A stretch of 64,000 nucleotides of DNA from Streptomyces sp. CB02923 (lineage in GTDB: Bacteria > Actinomycetota > Actinomycetes > Streptomycetales > Streptomycetaceae): NCBI RefSeq assembly GCF_001905005.1, contig NZ_LWKZ01000012.1:1107061-1171060 (forward strand), given 5' to 3'. Shown here in pieces: positions 31,656-39,555 of the stretch. The notes under the pieces were generated by a model. That model made no database searches. It was not told where the DNA came from and worked only from the letters and a program-made list of their open reading frames with translations. A program made the position numbers and the translations under genes. Positions within the stretch are counted from its first letter, which is position 1, and each line of letters starts with the position of its first letter.

Positions 31656-32864
31656 ATGCGTACCGTCCTCGTCACCGGCCCCGGCGGCGCCGGCCGCACC
31701 ACGATCGCCGCCGCGACCGCGCTGGCCGGTGCCCGGCGCGGCGGGCGCGTCCTGCTGCTCACCGCCCGCGGCGGCGCGGCGGAACGCGCCCTGGGCACCC
31801 GGCTCGGCCGCCCCGGCGACGGCCCGGTGCCCGTCGCCCCCGGCCTGCACGTCCGGTGCGTCGACCCCGGCGACCACTTCCGCCGCGAGGTCCTGGCCTT
31901 CCAGGAGCGCGCGGAAGCCGCCCTCGACCTCCTCGGCGCCGCACCCCTGGACGAGGACGAACTGACCGAGCTGCCCGGCGCGGAAGCGTTCGCCCTGCTC
32001 CACGAGCTGCGCGCGGCCCACGAAGCGTCCCGGGAGCCCGACGGCCCGGACACCGTCGTCGTCGACATGCCGCCCGCCGCCGACACCGTCGCCCTCCTCG
32101 CCCTGCCCGAACAGGCCCGCCGCTACCTGCGCCGCCTGCTGCCGCCCGAGCGGCAGGCCGCCCGCGCGCTGCGGCCGGTGCTGGCACAGCTCGCGGGCGT
32201 GCAGCTGCCCACCCAGAAGCTGTACGAGGCCGCCGAGCGCTGGGAGCGTGAACTCGCCGCCGTACAGCGGATCATCGACCACCCCGGCACGACCGTCCGG
32301 ATCGTCACCGAGGCGGGCCCGGCCGCCGTCGCTGACCTGCGGGAGGTGCGCTGCGGCCTCGCCCTTCACGGACACCGCACCGACGCGGTCGTCGCGAACC
32401 GGCTGCTGCCCACCGGGTCGGCCGACCCCTTCCTGGCGGCGCTCTCCGGGCAGCAGCAGAGCGCGCTCAAGGCGCTGCGCGAGGACTTCCCCGAAGTGCC
32501 GGTCGTCGAGGTGCCCCACCTGGGCCGCGAACCCGAAGGCACCGCGGAGCTGGACGAACTGGTCCGCGGGACGGTGGGGGAGGCGGCCGCGCCCGGCGCC
32601 GCCGAGGACCCCTGGACCGTGGAGGACCGGCTCGCCCCGGACGGCATCCTCGTGTGGCGGGTGCCGCTGCCGGGCGCCGAACGCGACGGCCTCGGACTGC
32701 TGCGGCGCGGTGACGAGGTCGTCGTCACCGCCGGCCGCTTCCGGCGGATACGCACCCTGCCCTCCGCCCTGCGCCGCTGCTCGGTCTCCGGCGCGGGGCT
32801 GCGCGACGGCGCGCTGCACATCCGCTTCACCCCGGACCCGGATCTCTGGCCCCGCGGTCACTGA
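31656..32864 (+). CDS. ArsA/Get3-like P-loop protein with altered Walker A
   Basis: The 402-residue protein is related to ArsA/Get3/MinD deviant-Walker ATPases. The N-terminal loop reads GPGGAGRTT where active family members have GKGGVGKTT. Both the signature Lys and the P-loop Lys are replaced, the latter by Arg. The switch-like motif VVDMPP and a later TEAGP/ANRLLP region are retained. A C-terminal domain (about 325-402, RVPLPGA onward) resembles the small all-beta HSP20-like domain added to actinobacterial ArsA proteins. No Cys-rich metal site is present, so arsenite transport is unlikely. It is coupled to the START-like gene. Confidence 0.82.
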   Translation: MRTVLVTGPGGAGRTTIAAATALAGARRGGRVLLLTARGGAAERALGTRLGRPGDGPVPVAPGLHVRCVDPGDHFRREVLAFQERAEAALDLLGAAPLDEDELTELPGAEAFALLHELRAAHEASREPDGPDTVVVDMPPAADTVALLALPEQARRYLRRLLPPERQAARALRPVLAQLAGVQLPTQKLYEAAERWERELAAVQRIIDHPGTTVRIVTEAGPAAVADLREVRCGLALHGHRTDAVVANRLLPTGSADPFLAALSGQQQSALKALREDFPEVPVVEVPHLGREPEGTAELDELVRGTVGEAAAPGAAEDPWTVEDRLAPDGILVWRVPLPGAERDGLGLLRRGDEVVVTAGRFRRIRTLPSALRRCSVSGAGLRDGALHIRFTPDPDLWPRGH

Positions 32865-32968
32865 ACGGCACACCGCCGTTCGGGTAACGTCGGAAGAAGC
32901 AGCACCGCCTCGAACCGGCCGCACACGCGGCAGGTTCAGATCCGCCTCGCCGCAGGAGTGAGTCCGCC

Positions 32969-33496
32969 ATGAGCGATGCCACCGAGCGCCCCGCCGACCG
33001 TACGGACCGGGTGGACGCCGATGCCTGGGAAACGGCCTGCGCCGAGGACCTGGCGGCCGAGAAGGCCCGCCGCCGCGCGCAGTACGGCCCGCCGCCGGGC
33101 AGCGCCGCCGAGGAACTGCGCCGCCTCGCCGAGGCCGTCACCGACAAGCTCGCCGGCATCCAGCTGCCGGGCGCGCTCGCCGGGATGGCCGCCCAGGGGG
33201 CCGTGCAGCAGCTCTTCCGGCAGGCCAAGGCCGTCGTCGAACCGGTCGTCGAGCGCAATCCGGAGGTCTTCGACCACCTCGCCGCCGCCGGGTCCGAGCT
33301 GATGGCCGCCTACCGCTCGGCCGTCGAGAACAGCGAGCGCCGCTGGACCCGCGAGGCCGCGGGCGAGACCGCGCCGTCCGACGCGCGCGAGGCCGCCGAC
33401 GGCGACGGCGGCGACATCCGCGACAAGCGTGCCGACCAGGGCCCCCGCCGGGACGACGACGGCCCCGCGGGCACCGAACGGATCGACCTCGACTGA
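32969..33496 (+). CDS. DUF5304-like protein upstream of glkA
   Basis: The 175-residue soluble, charged protein has an alpha-helical middle (about 20-120, with KLAGIQLPGALAGMAAQGAVQQLF) and a disordered acidic tail. It has no catalytic motif. Its place directly upstream of glucokinase matches SCO2127 of S. coelicolor. From memory, that gene was reported to affect glucose uptake and kinase activity. Domain assignment is also from memory. Start ATG 32969 follows a GGAGTGAGTCC-type leader. The gap to glkA is 89 bases, so a common transcript is possible. Confidence 0.8.
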   Translation: MSDATERPADRTDRVDADAWETACAEDLAAEKARRRAQYGPPPGSAAEELRRLAEAVTDKLAGIQLPGALAGMAAQGAVQQLFRQAKAVVEPVVERNPEVFDHLAAAGSELMAAYRSAVENSERRWTREAAGETAPSDAREAADGDGGDIRDKRADQGPRRDDDGPAGTERIDLD

Positions 33497-33585
33497 CCCG
33501 GCCCTCTCGGCCGGAGGGCACGGGCGCCACCCCCCACTCCGGTACGGTTGTACGCGGCGGGGTACGACCAATAACTGAGGGACAC

Positions 33586-34527
33586 ATGGGACTCACCATC
33601 GGCGTCGACATCGGCGGCACGAAGATCGCGGCCGGCGTGGTCGACGAAGAGGGCACGATCCTCGAAACGTGCAAGGTGCCGACCCCGCAGGCCACCGACG
33701 AACTGACGGAGGCCATCGCCGACGCGGTCCGCACCGTCGGCGCCGACCACCAGGTCGAGGCCGTCGGCATCGGAGCCGCCGGTTACGTGGACGAGAAGCG
33801 GGCCACGGTCCTGTTCGCGCCCAACATCGACTGGCGCCACGAGCCGCTGAAGGACCGGGTCGAACAGCGCGTCGGCCTGCCCGTCGTGGTCGAGAACGAC
33901 GCCAACGCGGCGGCCTGGGGCGAGTACCGCTTCGGCGCCGGCCAGGGCCACAGCGACGTCATCTGCATCACCCTGGGCACCGGCCTGGGCGGCGGCATCA
34001 TCATCGGCAACAAGCTGCGCCGCGGCCGGTTCGGCGTCGCCGCCGAGTTCGGCCACATCCGCGTCGTACCGGACGGCCTGCTGTGCGGCTGCGGCAGCCA
34101 GGGCTGCTGGGAGCAGTACGCCTCCGGTCGCGCCCTGCTGCGCTACGCCCGCCAGCGCGCCTTCGCCACCCCCGAGAACGCCGAGGTGCTGCTGTCGCTG
34201 GGCGACGGCACCTCCGAGGGCATCGAGGGCCGGCACATCAGCGAGGCCGCCCGCCAGGGCGACCCGGTCGCCATCGACTCCTTCCGCGAACTGGCCCGCT
34301 GGGCCGGCGCGGGCCTCGCCGACCTGGCCTCGCTCTTCGACCCGTCCGCCTTCATCGTCGGCGGCGGCGTCTCGGACGAGGGCGAACTGGTCCTCGACCC
34401 GATCCGCAAGTCCTTCCGCCGCTGGCTGGTCGGCAACCAGTGGCGGCCGCACGCCCAGGTGCTCGCCGCGCAGCTCGGCGGCAAGGCCGGACTGGTGGGC
34501 GCCGCCGACCTGGCCCGCCAGGGCTGA
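33586..34527 (+). CDS. glkA: ROK-family glucokinase
   Basis: ATP-dependent glucose kinase, 313 residues. In Streptomyces it also mediates carbon catabolite repression (established for GlkA). Motifs: the N-terminal phosphate loop DIGGTKIAAGVVD, the catalytic region VENDANAAAWGE, the second phosphate motif LGTGLGGG, the EFGH zinc His and the ROK zinc-binding CGCGSQGCWEQYASG. Start ATG 33586 follows AGGGACAC. An EEP-family gene starts 6 bases after the stop, so they are probably co-transcribed. Confidence 0.95.
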   Translation: MGLTIGVDIGGTKIAAGVVDEEGTILETCKVPTPQATDELTEAIADAVRTVGADHQVEAVGIGAAGYVDEKRATVLFAPNIDWRHEPLKDRVEQRVGLPVVVENDANAAAWGEYRFGAGQGHSDVICITLGTGLGGGIIIGNKLRRGRFGVAAEFGHIRVVPDGLLCGCGSQGCWEQYASGRALLRYARQRAFATPENAEVLLSLGDGTSEGIEGRHISEAARQGDPVAIDSFRELARWAGAGLADLASLFDPSAFIVGGGVSDEGELVLDPIRKSFRRWLVGNQWRPHAQVLAAQLGGKAGLVGAADLARQG

Positions 34528-34533
34528 ACCGCG

Positions 34534-35337
34534 GTGCCGGCCGCGCTGCCCCCCGCCCGGCCCGAGCCGGGCTCCGCTTCCGAGGACTTCGCATCGAGCG
34601 GAGGCGGAGCGAAGCGGAGCGGCTCGGCGGTGCTCCGTGTGCTCAGCTACAACGTCCGCTCCCTGCGCGACGACCGCGCGGCGCTGGCCCGGGTGATCCG
34701 GGCCTGCGCCCCGGACGTCGTCCTCGTCCAGGAGGCGCCGCGGTTCTTCCGCTGGCGCAAGAGCGTGGCGAAGCTGTGCCGGGCGACGGACCTGGTGCAC
34801 GTGACGGGCGGCGCCTCCGCCGCCGGGCCGATGATCCTGTCCTCGCTGCGCGCCCACGTGGAGCGCACCGAGGACGTGCTGCTGCCCCGCACCCCCGGCC
34901 TGCACCAGCGCGGTTTCGCGACCGCGGTGGTACGGATCGGGGGCGCCCGGGTCGGCCTGCTCAGCTGCCACCTCAGCCTTCAGGCGGACGAACGGTACGG
35001 CCAGGCGGGCCTGCTGCTGGAGCGGCTGCGCGCGCTGGACACCCCGTACGCCGTCGCGGCCGGTGACCTGAACGACCGGCCCGACGGGCGCGCCTTCCGG
35101 CGGCTGGCGGGCTCGCTCACCGACGCCTGGGCGGCGGCGCCGTGGGGCGGGGAGTTCACCTCCACGCCCCACGACCCGCACCAGCGCATCGACGCCGTTT
35201 TCACGACCGGCGGCGTCGAGGTGCTGGGCTGCGGCGTACCGCGCGACCTGCCGGGCCTCAGCCACGGCGACCTGCTCGCCGCCACGGACCACCTGCCGGT
35301 GCTGGCGGCCCTGCGGGTGCCGGCCGCCACGTCCTGA
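34534..35337 (+). CDS. Endonuclease/exonuclease/phosphatase family protein
   Basis: The EEP fold is shown by SYNVRSLRDD (Asn), LVQEAP (catalytic Glu), SCHLSLQ, AGDLNDRP (Asp/Asn pair) and ATDHLPVLAAL (Asp-His) in the expected order. The product is a phosphodiesterase or phosphatase of unknown substrate. GTG 34534 gives 267 residues with a low-complexity 30-residue start. GTG 34630 (VLRVLSYN) would give the minimal domain. No signal peptide is evident, so it is likely cytoplasmic. It follows glkA by 6 bases. A 21-bp tandem repeat lies just after the stop. Confidence 0.85.
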   Translation: MPAALPPARPEPGSASEDFASSGGGAKRSGSAVLRVLSYNVRSLRDDRAALARVIRACAPDVVLVQEAPRFFRWRKSVAKLCRATDLVHVTGGASAAGPMILSSLRAHVERTEDVLLPRTPGLHQRGFATAVVRIGGARVGLLSCHLSLQADERYGQAGLLLERLRALDTPYAVAAGDLNDRPDGRAFRRLAGSLTDAWAAAPWGGEFTSTPHDPHQRIDAVFTTGGVEVLGCGVPRDLPGLSHGDLLAATDHLPVLAALRVPAATS

Positions 35338-35346
35338 AAGCGCATC

Positions 35347-35488
35347 AGGACGGTTTCCTCCGTGGTTGACGGTTTCCTCCACGGATCGGACAGTTTCCTC
35401 CACGGACCGGACGGTTTCCTCCACGGACCGGACGGTTTCCTCCACGGACCGGACGGCTTTCTCCGCGGCTGACGGTTTCCTCCGCGGC
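35347..35488. repeat. 21-bp tandem repeat between convergent genes
   Basis: About seven copies of a GACGGTTTCCTCCACGGACC-type unit (19-21 bp each) fill the gap between the EEP and SGNH genes. The middle copies (about 35390-35453) are nearly identical. End copies carry CCGTGG or CCGCGG variants. It is open on both strands (TVSSTDR and VEETVRS heptads) because 21 is a multiple of three, but there is no ribosome site or neighbouring coding signal. I treat it as a non-coding minisatellite. Confidence 0.88.
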
Positions 35489-36778
35489 TCAGGACAGCTT
35501 CATCTGCGGTTCGCCGCGCCCGTTGAGGCCGGGGCCGCCGCCGGTGCAGGTCAGCCGCCTCTTGGGGGCAGTCGGCGCTGCGGAGCCGCCCGCCGAGATG
35601 TACGCCTGCCGCAGGCAGTTCCGCAGCGCCAACTGCCCCCAGTGGTTCGGGTGCAGCGCCTCCTGCACCTGGAACGGCGGCAGCACCGCGGTGACCGTCC
35701 GCACCCAGCTGATCCACTCGGTCCGGTCGGCCGCTCCCGGGTCGGTCCACCGGTTCACCGTGCCGCGCACCGGATCGACCAGCCCGGCGCCGCGTTCGCA
35801 CAGACGGTGCCCGTCGAAGCTGTGCGTGAGGTCGAGGAAGCGGACGTTGTCCAGCCCGCTCTTGCCGATGCCCCGCTCCACCGCCCGGCCGACGGTCGGC
35901 AGCACGCTGTCCACTGCCCAGTCGGCGTCCCGGTCGTTGAACGCGCAGCCGCCCAGCGTCTGGCGCGCACCCAGCGGCGCGGGGTAGCGGAAGTCGCGGC
36001 CGTGCGGGATGGGGGCCGGGTAGTTCTGCACGATCACGTCGTACTCGTCGGACTCGTGACCGGCCCGCAGCATCGCCTGCCGGATATTGCGCAGCCCGCC
36101 CGCGATGTCGCCCGCCCGCTTCTCGACCGCCTGCTCGGTGAACCGGGCGCGGTTGGCCGGGTCCTGGCTGCACGCCTTGGGCAGCGGGCTCAGGTACGCC
36201 AGGACGCAGGACGTGACCACGTCGCTGAAGCGGAAGTCGTTGCCGCCGACGGAGACGGCGACCATCCGCACGGCGTGGTCGCGGGCGTACTCCTCCAACT
36301 GCCTGGCCTGGCCGGGCACGCCCGCCGCGTCCGAGAAGTCCAGCCCCGGCTTGGCGACGCCCTTCGGCGCCAGGAAGGAGTCGGTACGGGCGCCGGAGCA
36401 GGCCAGGTTCTCGCTCTCGGTACGGGGCAGCCCCAGGTGGATCTCGGCGGAGCGTGAGCGGTGGCACTTCGGGACGCGTTCGGCGGTGCGGCCCGCGTTG
36501 TCGAAATACGCGGTGGGGCCCAGCGCGTCGATGCGCCGGAAGTTGACGGGGTTGGCGTCGCTGTTGCCGGCCCAGCGCCCGGCCTCGCCGGAGATGTAGG
36601 AGTCACCGAGGGAGACCACCGCGCCCGGCCCCGGGGCGGCCTGCCGCGTCTGCGGTGAGCCGGTCGCGGCGGGGGCGGTGGCCAGCAGGCCGGTGACCGC
36701 GGCGGCGGTCGCGGCGGCCGCGGCCAGCCGGATGCGACGGCGTGGACGGGGGCATGACGACGAGAGCGGATGGCGCAC
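35489..36778 (-). CDS. Secreted SGNH/GDSL-type esterase or lipase
   Basis: The 429-residue exported hydrolase has an N-terminal signal sequence (RRRIRLAAAAATAAAVTG core, about 1-45). The catalytic Ser is S60 in SLGDSYISGE (block I). GGND near residue 178 gives the oxyanion Asn (block III). The Asp-His pair is near residue 385 in LHPNHWGQ. Several cysteines suggest disulfides, consistent with secretion. Start GTG 36778 has GGGAGGA 6 bases upstream. It resembles secreted Streptomyces lipases of the SGNH class. The substrate is not defined by sequence. Confidence 0.92.
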   Translation of the reverse strand: MRHPLSSSCPRPRRRIRLAAAAATAAAVTGLLATAPAATGSPQTRQAAPGPGAVVSLGDSYISGEAGRWAGNSDANPVNFRRIDALGPTAYFDNAGRTAERVPKCHRSRSAEIHLGLPRTESENLACSGARTDSFLAPKGVAKPGLDFSDAAGVPGQARQLEEYARDHAVRMVAVSVGGNDFRFSDVVTSCVLAYLSPLPKACSQDPANRARFTEQAVEKRAGDIAGGLRNIRQAMLRAGHESDEYDVIVQNYPAPIPHGRDFRYPAPLGARQTLGGCAFNDRDADWAVDSVLPTVGRAVERGIGKSGLDNVRFLDLTHSFDGHRLCERGAGLVDPVRGTVNRWTDPGAADRTEWISWVRTVTAVLPPFQVQEALHPNHWGQLALRNCLRQAYISAGGSAAPTAPKRRLTCTGGGPGLNGRGEPQMKLS

Positions 36779-36913
36779 GGGGGTCCTCCCGGAGACACGG
36801 CCGGATACTCCGTGTGATCATCTCCGGTCGTACGGTCACCGTCCGTCAAGGACACCCGGCACGCGAGGGTGAACGGGGGACGCGGGCCCGGCCGCGGGCG
36901 GCGGCAGGTGCGG

Positions 36914-37720
36914 TCATACGACCGCGCCGCCGCCCGGCAGGTCCTCGTCGTCCTCGTCGTCGTGCTTCATCCGGGCCACGAGGGTGGCGAAGCCGCCCAG
37001 GAAACCGCCGATGCCCAGCAGCGTGATCCACCAGGTGACGGGCTGCTGCAGCAGCACCATCAGGACCAGCAGCAGCGGCCCGCCGAGCACCGCGAGCCAG
37101 GCGAACTTGGCGGTCACGTCGGCTTGCGGCAGCGGGGGCGGCTCGGGCGGCACGAAGTGCCCCTCGTCCGTCCCGTCGAGGTCGCCGTCGGACGGCTCGG
37201 CGGCGGACCAGTCGCGCGGGCCGACGCCGGGCGCGAAGACCACGAAGCTGCCGACGGAAGGGCCGCCGGGCCGGTCCGGCGCACCGGGGGAGGGCTCGCT
37301 GCGCGGCCGCTCCTCGACGGTCAGGCCGCCGTCGTCCCGGTCGGTGGGGTCGGTGGGGGTGGGGCGGTCGGTGCGGTCCGGCCGGTCCTGGCCGGCCTTC
37401 TCCGGGGGCTTGCCGTCGGTCCGCTGCCCGCCGCCGGCGCCGTCCCCGTCCGCCTTGCCCAGGTCCGCGCGCGGCGGTTCGCTATCCGTACCCGTACCCG
37501 TACCCGTACCCGTACCCGTACCCGTACCCGTACCCGTACCCGTACCCGTCGTACCCGTACCGCCGCTGCCGGACGGTCCGGCCGTCTTCGTGTCCGTACT
37601 GGAGACGGGCCCGTCCTCGTCCGGGAAGTCGGGTGCCTCGCCGTACCCGGCCACGATCTCGGCCCAGGCGGCTTCCTCGTCCAGCGGGTCGCGGGGATCG
37701 CGGGGGCTACGCTCCTCCAC
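36914..37720 (-). CDS. Hypothetical membrane protein with Gly-Thr repeat tract
   Basis: The 268-residue product has an acidic conserved N-terminus (DPLDEEAAWAEIVAGYG), then a long disordered segment. That segment contains a (GT)n run coded by a hexanucleotide microsatellite, followed by Asp/Arg/Pro-rich sequence. Two C-terminal transmembrane helices (about 200-250) and an acidic tail follow. Start GTG 37720 is chosen because VEERSPRDPRD begins the conserved part. GTG 37738 would add six residues. The gene overlaps the upstream alpha/beta hydrolase gene by 14 bases. Function is unknown. Confidence 0.72.
   Translation of the reverse strand: MEERSPRDPRDPLDEEAAWAEIVAGYGEAPDFPDEDGPVSSTDTKTAGPSGSGGTGTTGTGTGTGTGTGTGTGTGTGTDSEPPRADLGKADGDGAGGGQRTDGKPPEKAGQDRPDRTDRPTPTDPTDRDDGGLTVEERPRSEPSPGAPDRPGGPSVGSFVVFAPGVGPRDWSAAEPSDGDLDGTDEGHFVPPEPPPLPQADVTAKFAWLAVLGGPLLLVLMVLLQQPVTWWITLLGIGGFLGGFATLVARMKHDDEDDEDLPGGGAVV
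37485..37550. repeat. Hexanucleotide microsatellite (CCCGTA)n inside a coding region
   Basis: Nine perfect CCCGTA units (37491-37544) are flanked by one-mismatch copies on each side. On the minus strand each unit encodes Gly-Thr, so copy-number change keeps the frame and alters only linker length in the 36914-37720 protein. Confidence 0.95.
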
Positions 37721-38504
37721 CGGAAGCCGTCTCCTCACTCTTCACGCCCGCGCGCACGCTCGGCGCGAGACGGGCGATGAAGTCGTAGGTGTCCTCGAAG
37801 ATCTGCTCGGCGTCGTGGTCGAGCGTGGCGACGTGGTAGCTGCGCTCCAGCAGGGTCTGCCGTACGTCCTTCGAGGACACCCGGCTCAGGACGCGCTCGG
37901 AGTCGGCCGGCCGTACGACGTGGTCCTGCGGGCTGGTCATCACCAGCAACGGCTGGGTGACCCGCGGAAGTTCGGCGTCGACGAGCCGGAAGAAGCGGCG
38001 CAGCGAGTGCGCGGCGTGCAGCGGCACCCGTTCGTAGCCGACCTCGTGGGAACCGGGCTTGGCGATGTCGCCGACCAGGCCCTTGGTCGTACGGACCAGG
38101 TACCGCAGCACCGGCAGCAGCGGGGCCGCCGCGTCGTGCACCTTGTTGCCCGGGTTGACCAGCACCAGGCCGCTCACGGCGGGGCCGTGCAGCTCGGCCA
38201 GCCGCAGCGCCAGCGCGCCGCCCATCGACAGGCCGCACACGAAGACCTGGTCGCACCGCACGGAGAGGGTGCGCAGCTCGCGGTCGACCTCGGCGTACCA
38301 GTCCTGCCAGGTGGTGAGCTGCATGTCCTGCCAGCGGGTGCCGTGACCGGGCAGCAGCGGGAGGGAGACCGTCAGGCCGCGGTCGGCCAGATATTCCGCC
38401 CAGGGGCGTACGGACTGGGGGGAGCCGGTGAAACCGTGGCAGACGAGGACGCCGGTCCGGCCTCCGTCGCGGCGGAACGGCTCGGTTCCGGGAAGCAGCG
38501 GCAC
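37707..38504 (-). CDS. Alpha/beta hydrolase, carboxylesterase/monoacylglycerol lipase type
   Basis: The 265-residue soluble serine hydrolase has an oxyanion loop CHGFTGSP near residue 22-29. The nucleophile is S93 in GLSMGG. The acid is Asp near residue 200 in TSPQDHVV, and the catalytic His is near 230 in SYHVATLDHD. It resembles Est30-type carboxylesterases and monoacylglycerol lipases. Start GTG 38504 has GGAG 8 bases upstream. It overlaps the GT-repeat membrane protein gene downstream, and the PlsC acyltransferase is divergent, so a lipid link is plausible. Confidence 0.9.
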   Translation of the reverse strand: MPLLPGTEPFRRDGGRTGVLVCHGFTGSPQSVRPWAEYLADRGLTVSLPLLPGHGTRWQDMQLTTWQDWYAEVDRELRTLSVRCDQVFVCGLSMGGALALRLAELHGPAVSGLVLVNPGNKVHDAAAPLLPVLRYLVRTTKGLVGDIAKPGSHEVGYERVPLHAAHSLRRFFRLVDAELPRVTQPLLVMTSPQDHVVRPADSERVLSRVSSKDVRQTLLERSYHVATLDHDAEQIFEDTYDFIARLAPSVRAGVKSEETASGGGA

Positions 38505-38734
38505 CGGGGGACTCCGATCGATGAGGGGCCGGGCGGCAACGGGTTGCGCGGGTTACTGAAAGCCTACGCGGAGCGGCGCCGGGCGGATAGGTCCAAAGGC
38601 TCCCGCGGGGACCGCCGGTGCGCCCTGCGCGCCGCGGTCGTGCGCGCCGCCCGTGCGCCGGCGGGTGGCCCGCCGAGAAGAGGGGGGCGCCGGGGCAGGT
38701 TAAGGTCTTTGCGTCACACACAGGAGGCAGTGGG

Positions 38735-39526
38735 TTGATCTACGGCGCAATGAAGTTTTCCATCGGCGGATCGCTGAAGCTGGCTTTCCGTCCCTGGGTG
38801 GAGGGCCTGGAGAACATCCCCGCAACGGGACCCGCGATCCTGGCGAGCAACCATCTGTCCTTCTCGGACTCCTTCTTCCTGCCCGCGGTGCTCGACCGCA
38901 AGGTCACCTTCATCGCCAAGGCCGAGTACTTCACCTCTCCGGGCGTCAAGGGCAAGCTGACCGCCGCCTTCTTCAAGGGGGTGGGCCAGCTGCCGGTGGA
39001 CCGCTCGGGCGCGCGCGGCGCGGGCGAGGCGGCGATCAAGAGCGGTATCGAGGTGCTGGAGCGCGGTGAGCTGTTCGGCATCTACCCGGAGGGCACCCGC
39101 TCGCCGGACGGCCGGCTCTACCGCGGCAAGCCGGGCGGCCTGGCCCGGGTGGCGCTGGCCACCGGCGCCCCGGTCGTCCCCGTCGCGATGATCGACACGG
39201 AGAAGGTGCAGCCGCCGGGCAAGGTGATGCCGAAGATGATCCGGCCCGGCATCCGCATCGGCAAGCCGCTGGACTTCAGCCGCTACCACGGCATGGAGGG
39301 CGACCGCTTCATCCTGCGCTCGGTGACCGACGAGGTCATGTACGAGATCATGAAGCTGTCGGGCCAGGAGTACGTGGACATCTACGCGACCGCCGCCAAG
39401 CGGCAGATCGCGGACGCGGCCAAGAAGAAGGCCGAGGCGGAGAAGGCGGAGAAGGCGGCCAAGGCCGGCAAGGGGCAGGCCGCCGGAACGTCCGAGCAGC
39501 CGGGCCGGACCGGAACCGGGGCGTAG
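38735..39526 (+). CDS. 1-acyl-sn-glycerol-3-phosphate acyltransferase (PlsC-like)
   Basis: Phospholipid acyltransferase of 263 residues. Motif I is NHLSFSD (H40, D45). Motif III is YPEGTRSPDG near residue 122. Motif IV follows (GAPVVPVAM). The TTG start at 38735 has AGGAGG 7 bases upstream. The first ATG at 38750 is too far from it. The last 40 residues are a Lys/Ala/Glu-rich tail, probably a helix or disordered. It recalls Rv2182c in the mycobacterial PimB region (memory), so it may acylate PIM precursors and not only lysophosphatidic acid. Confidence 0.9.
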   Translation: MIYGAMKFSIGGSLKLAFRPWVEGLENIPATGPAILASNHLSFSDSFFLPAVLDRKVTFIAKAEYFTSPGVKGKLTAAFFKGVGQLPVDRSGARGAGEAAIKSGIEVLERGELFGIYPEGTRSPDGRLYRGKPGGLARVALATGAPVVPVAMIDTEKVQPPGKVMPKMIRPGIRIGKPLDFSRYHGMEGDRFILRSVTDEVMYEIMKLSGQEYVDIYATAAKRQIADAAKKKAEAEKAEKAAKAGKGQAAGTSEQPGRTGTGA

Positions 39527-39555
39527 TCGCGCCCCGGCACAGGGGTGGGGGCGAA

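Noticed and set aside
31656..32864. Arsenite efflux ATPase
   Set aside because: The protein is only single-domain ArsA-like, has no paired metal-binding cysteines, has a changed P-loop, and has no arsB, arsR or arsC gene nearby.
35366..36457. Long frame on the plus strand starting with TVSSTDR heptads
   Set aside because: It begins in the 21-bp minisatellite and then runs antisense to the well-supported SGNH hydrolase gene. It lacks a ribosome site and family features.
34980..36467. Long minus-strand frame through the minisatellite
   Set aside because: It covers parts of two real genes in the wrong frame, and the repeats are open only because 21 is a multiple of three.
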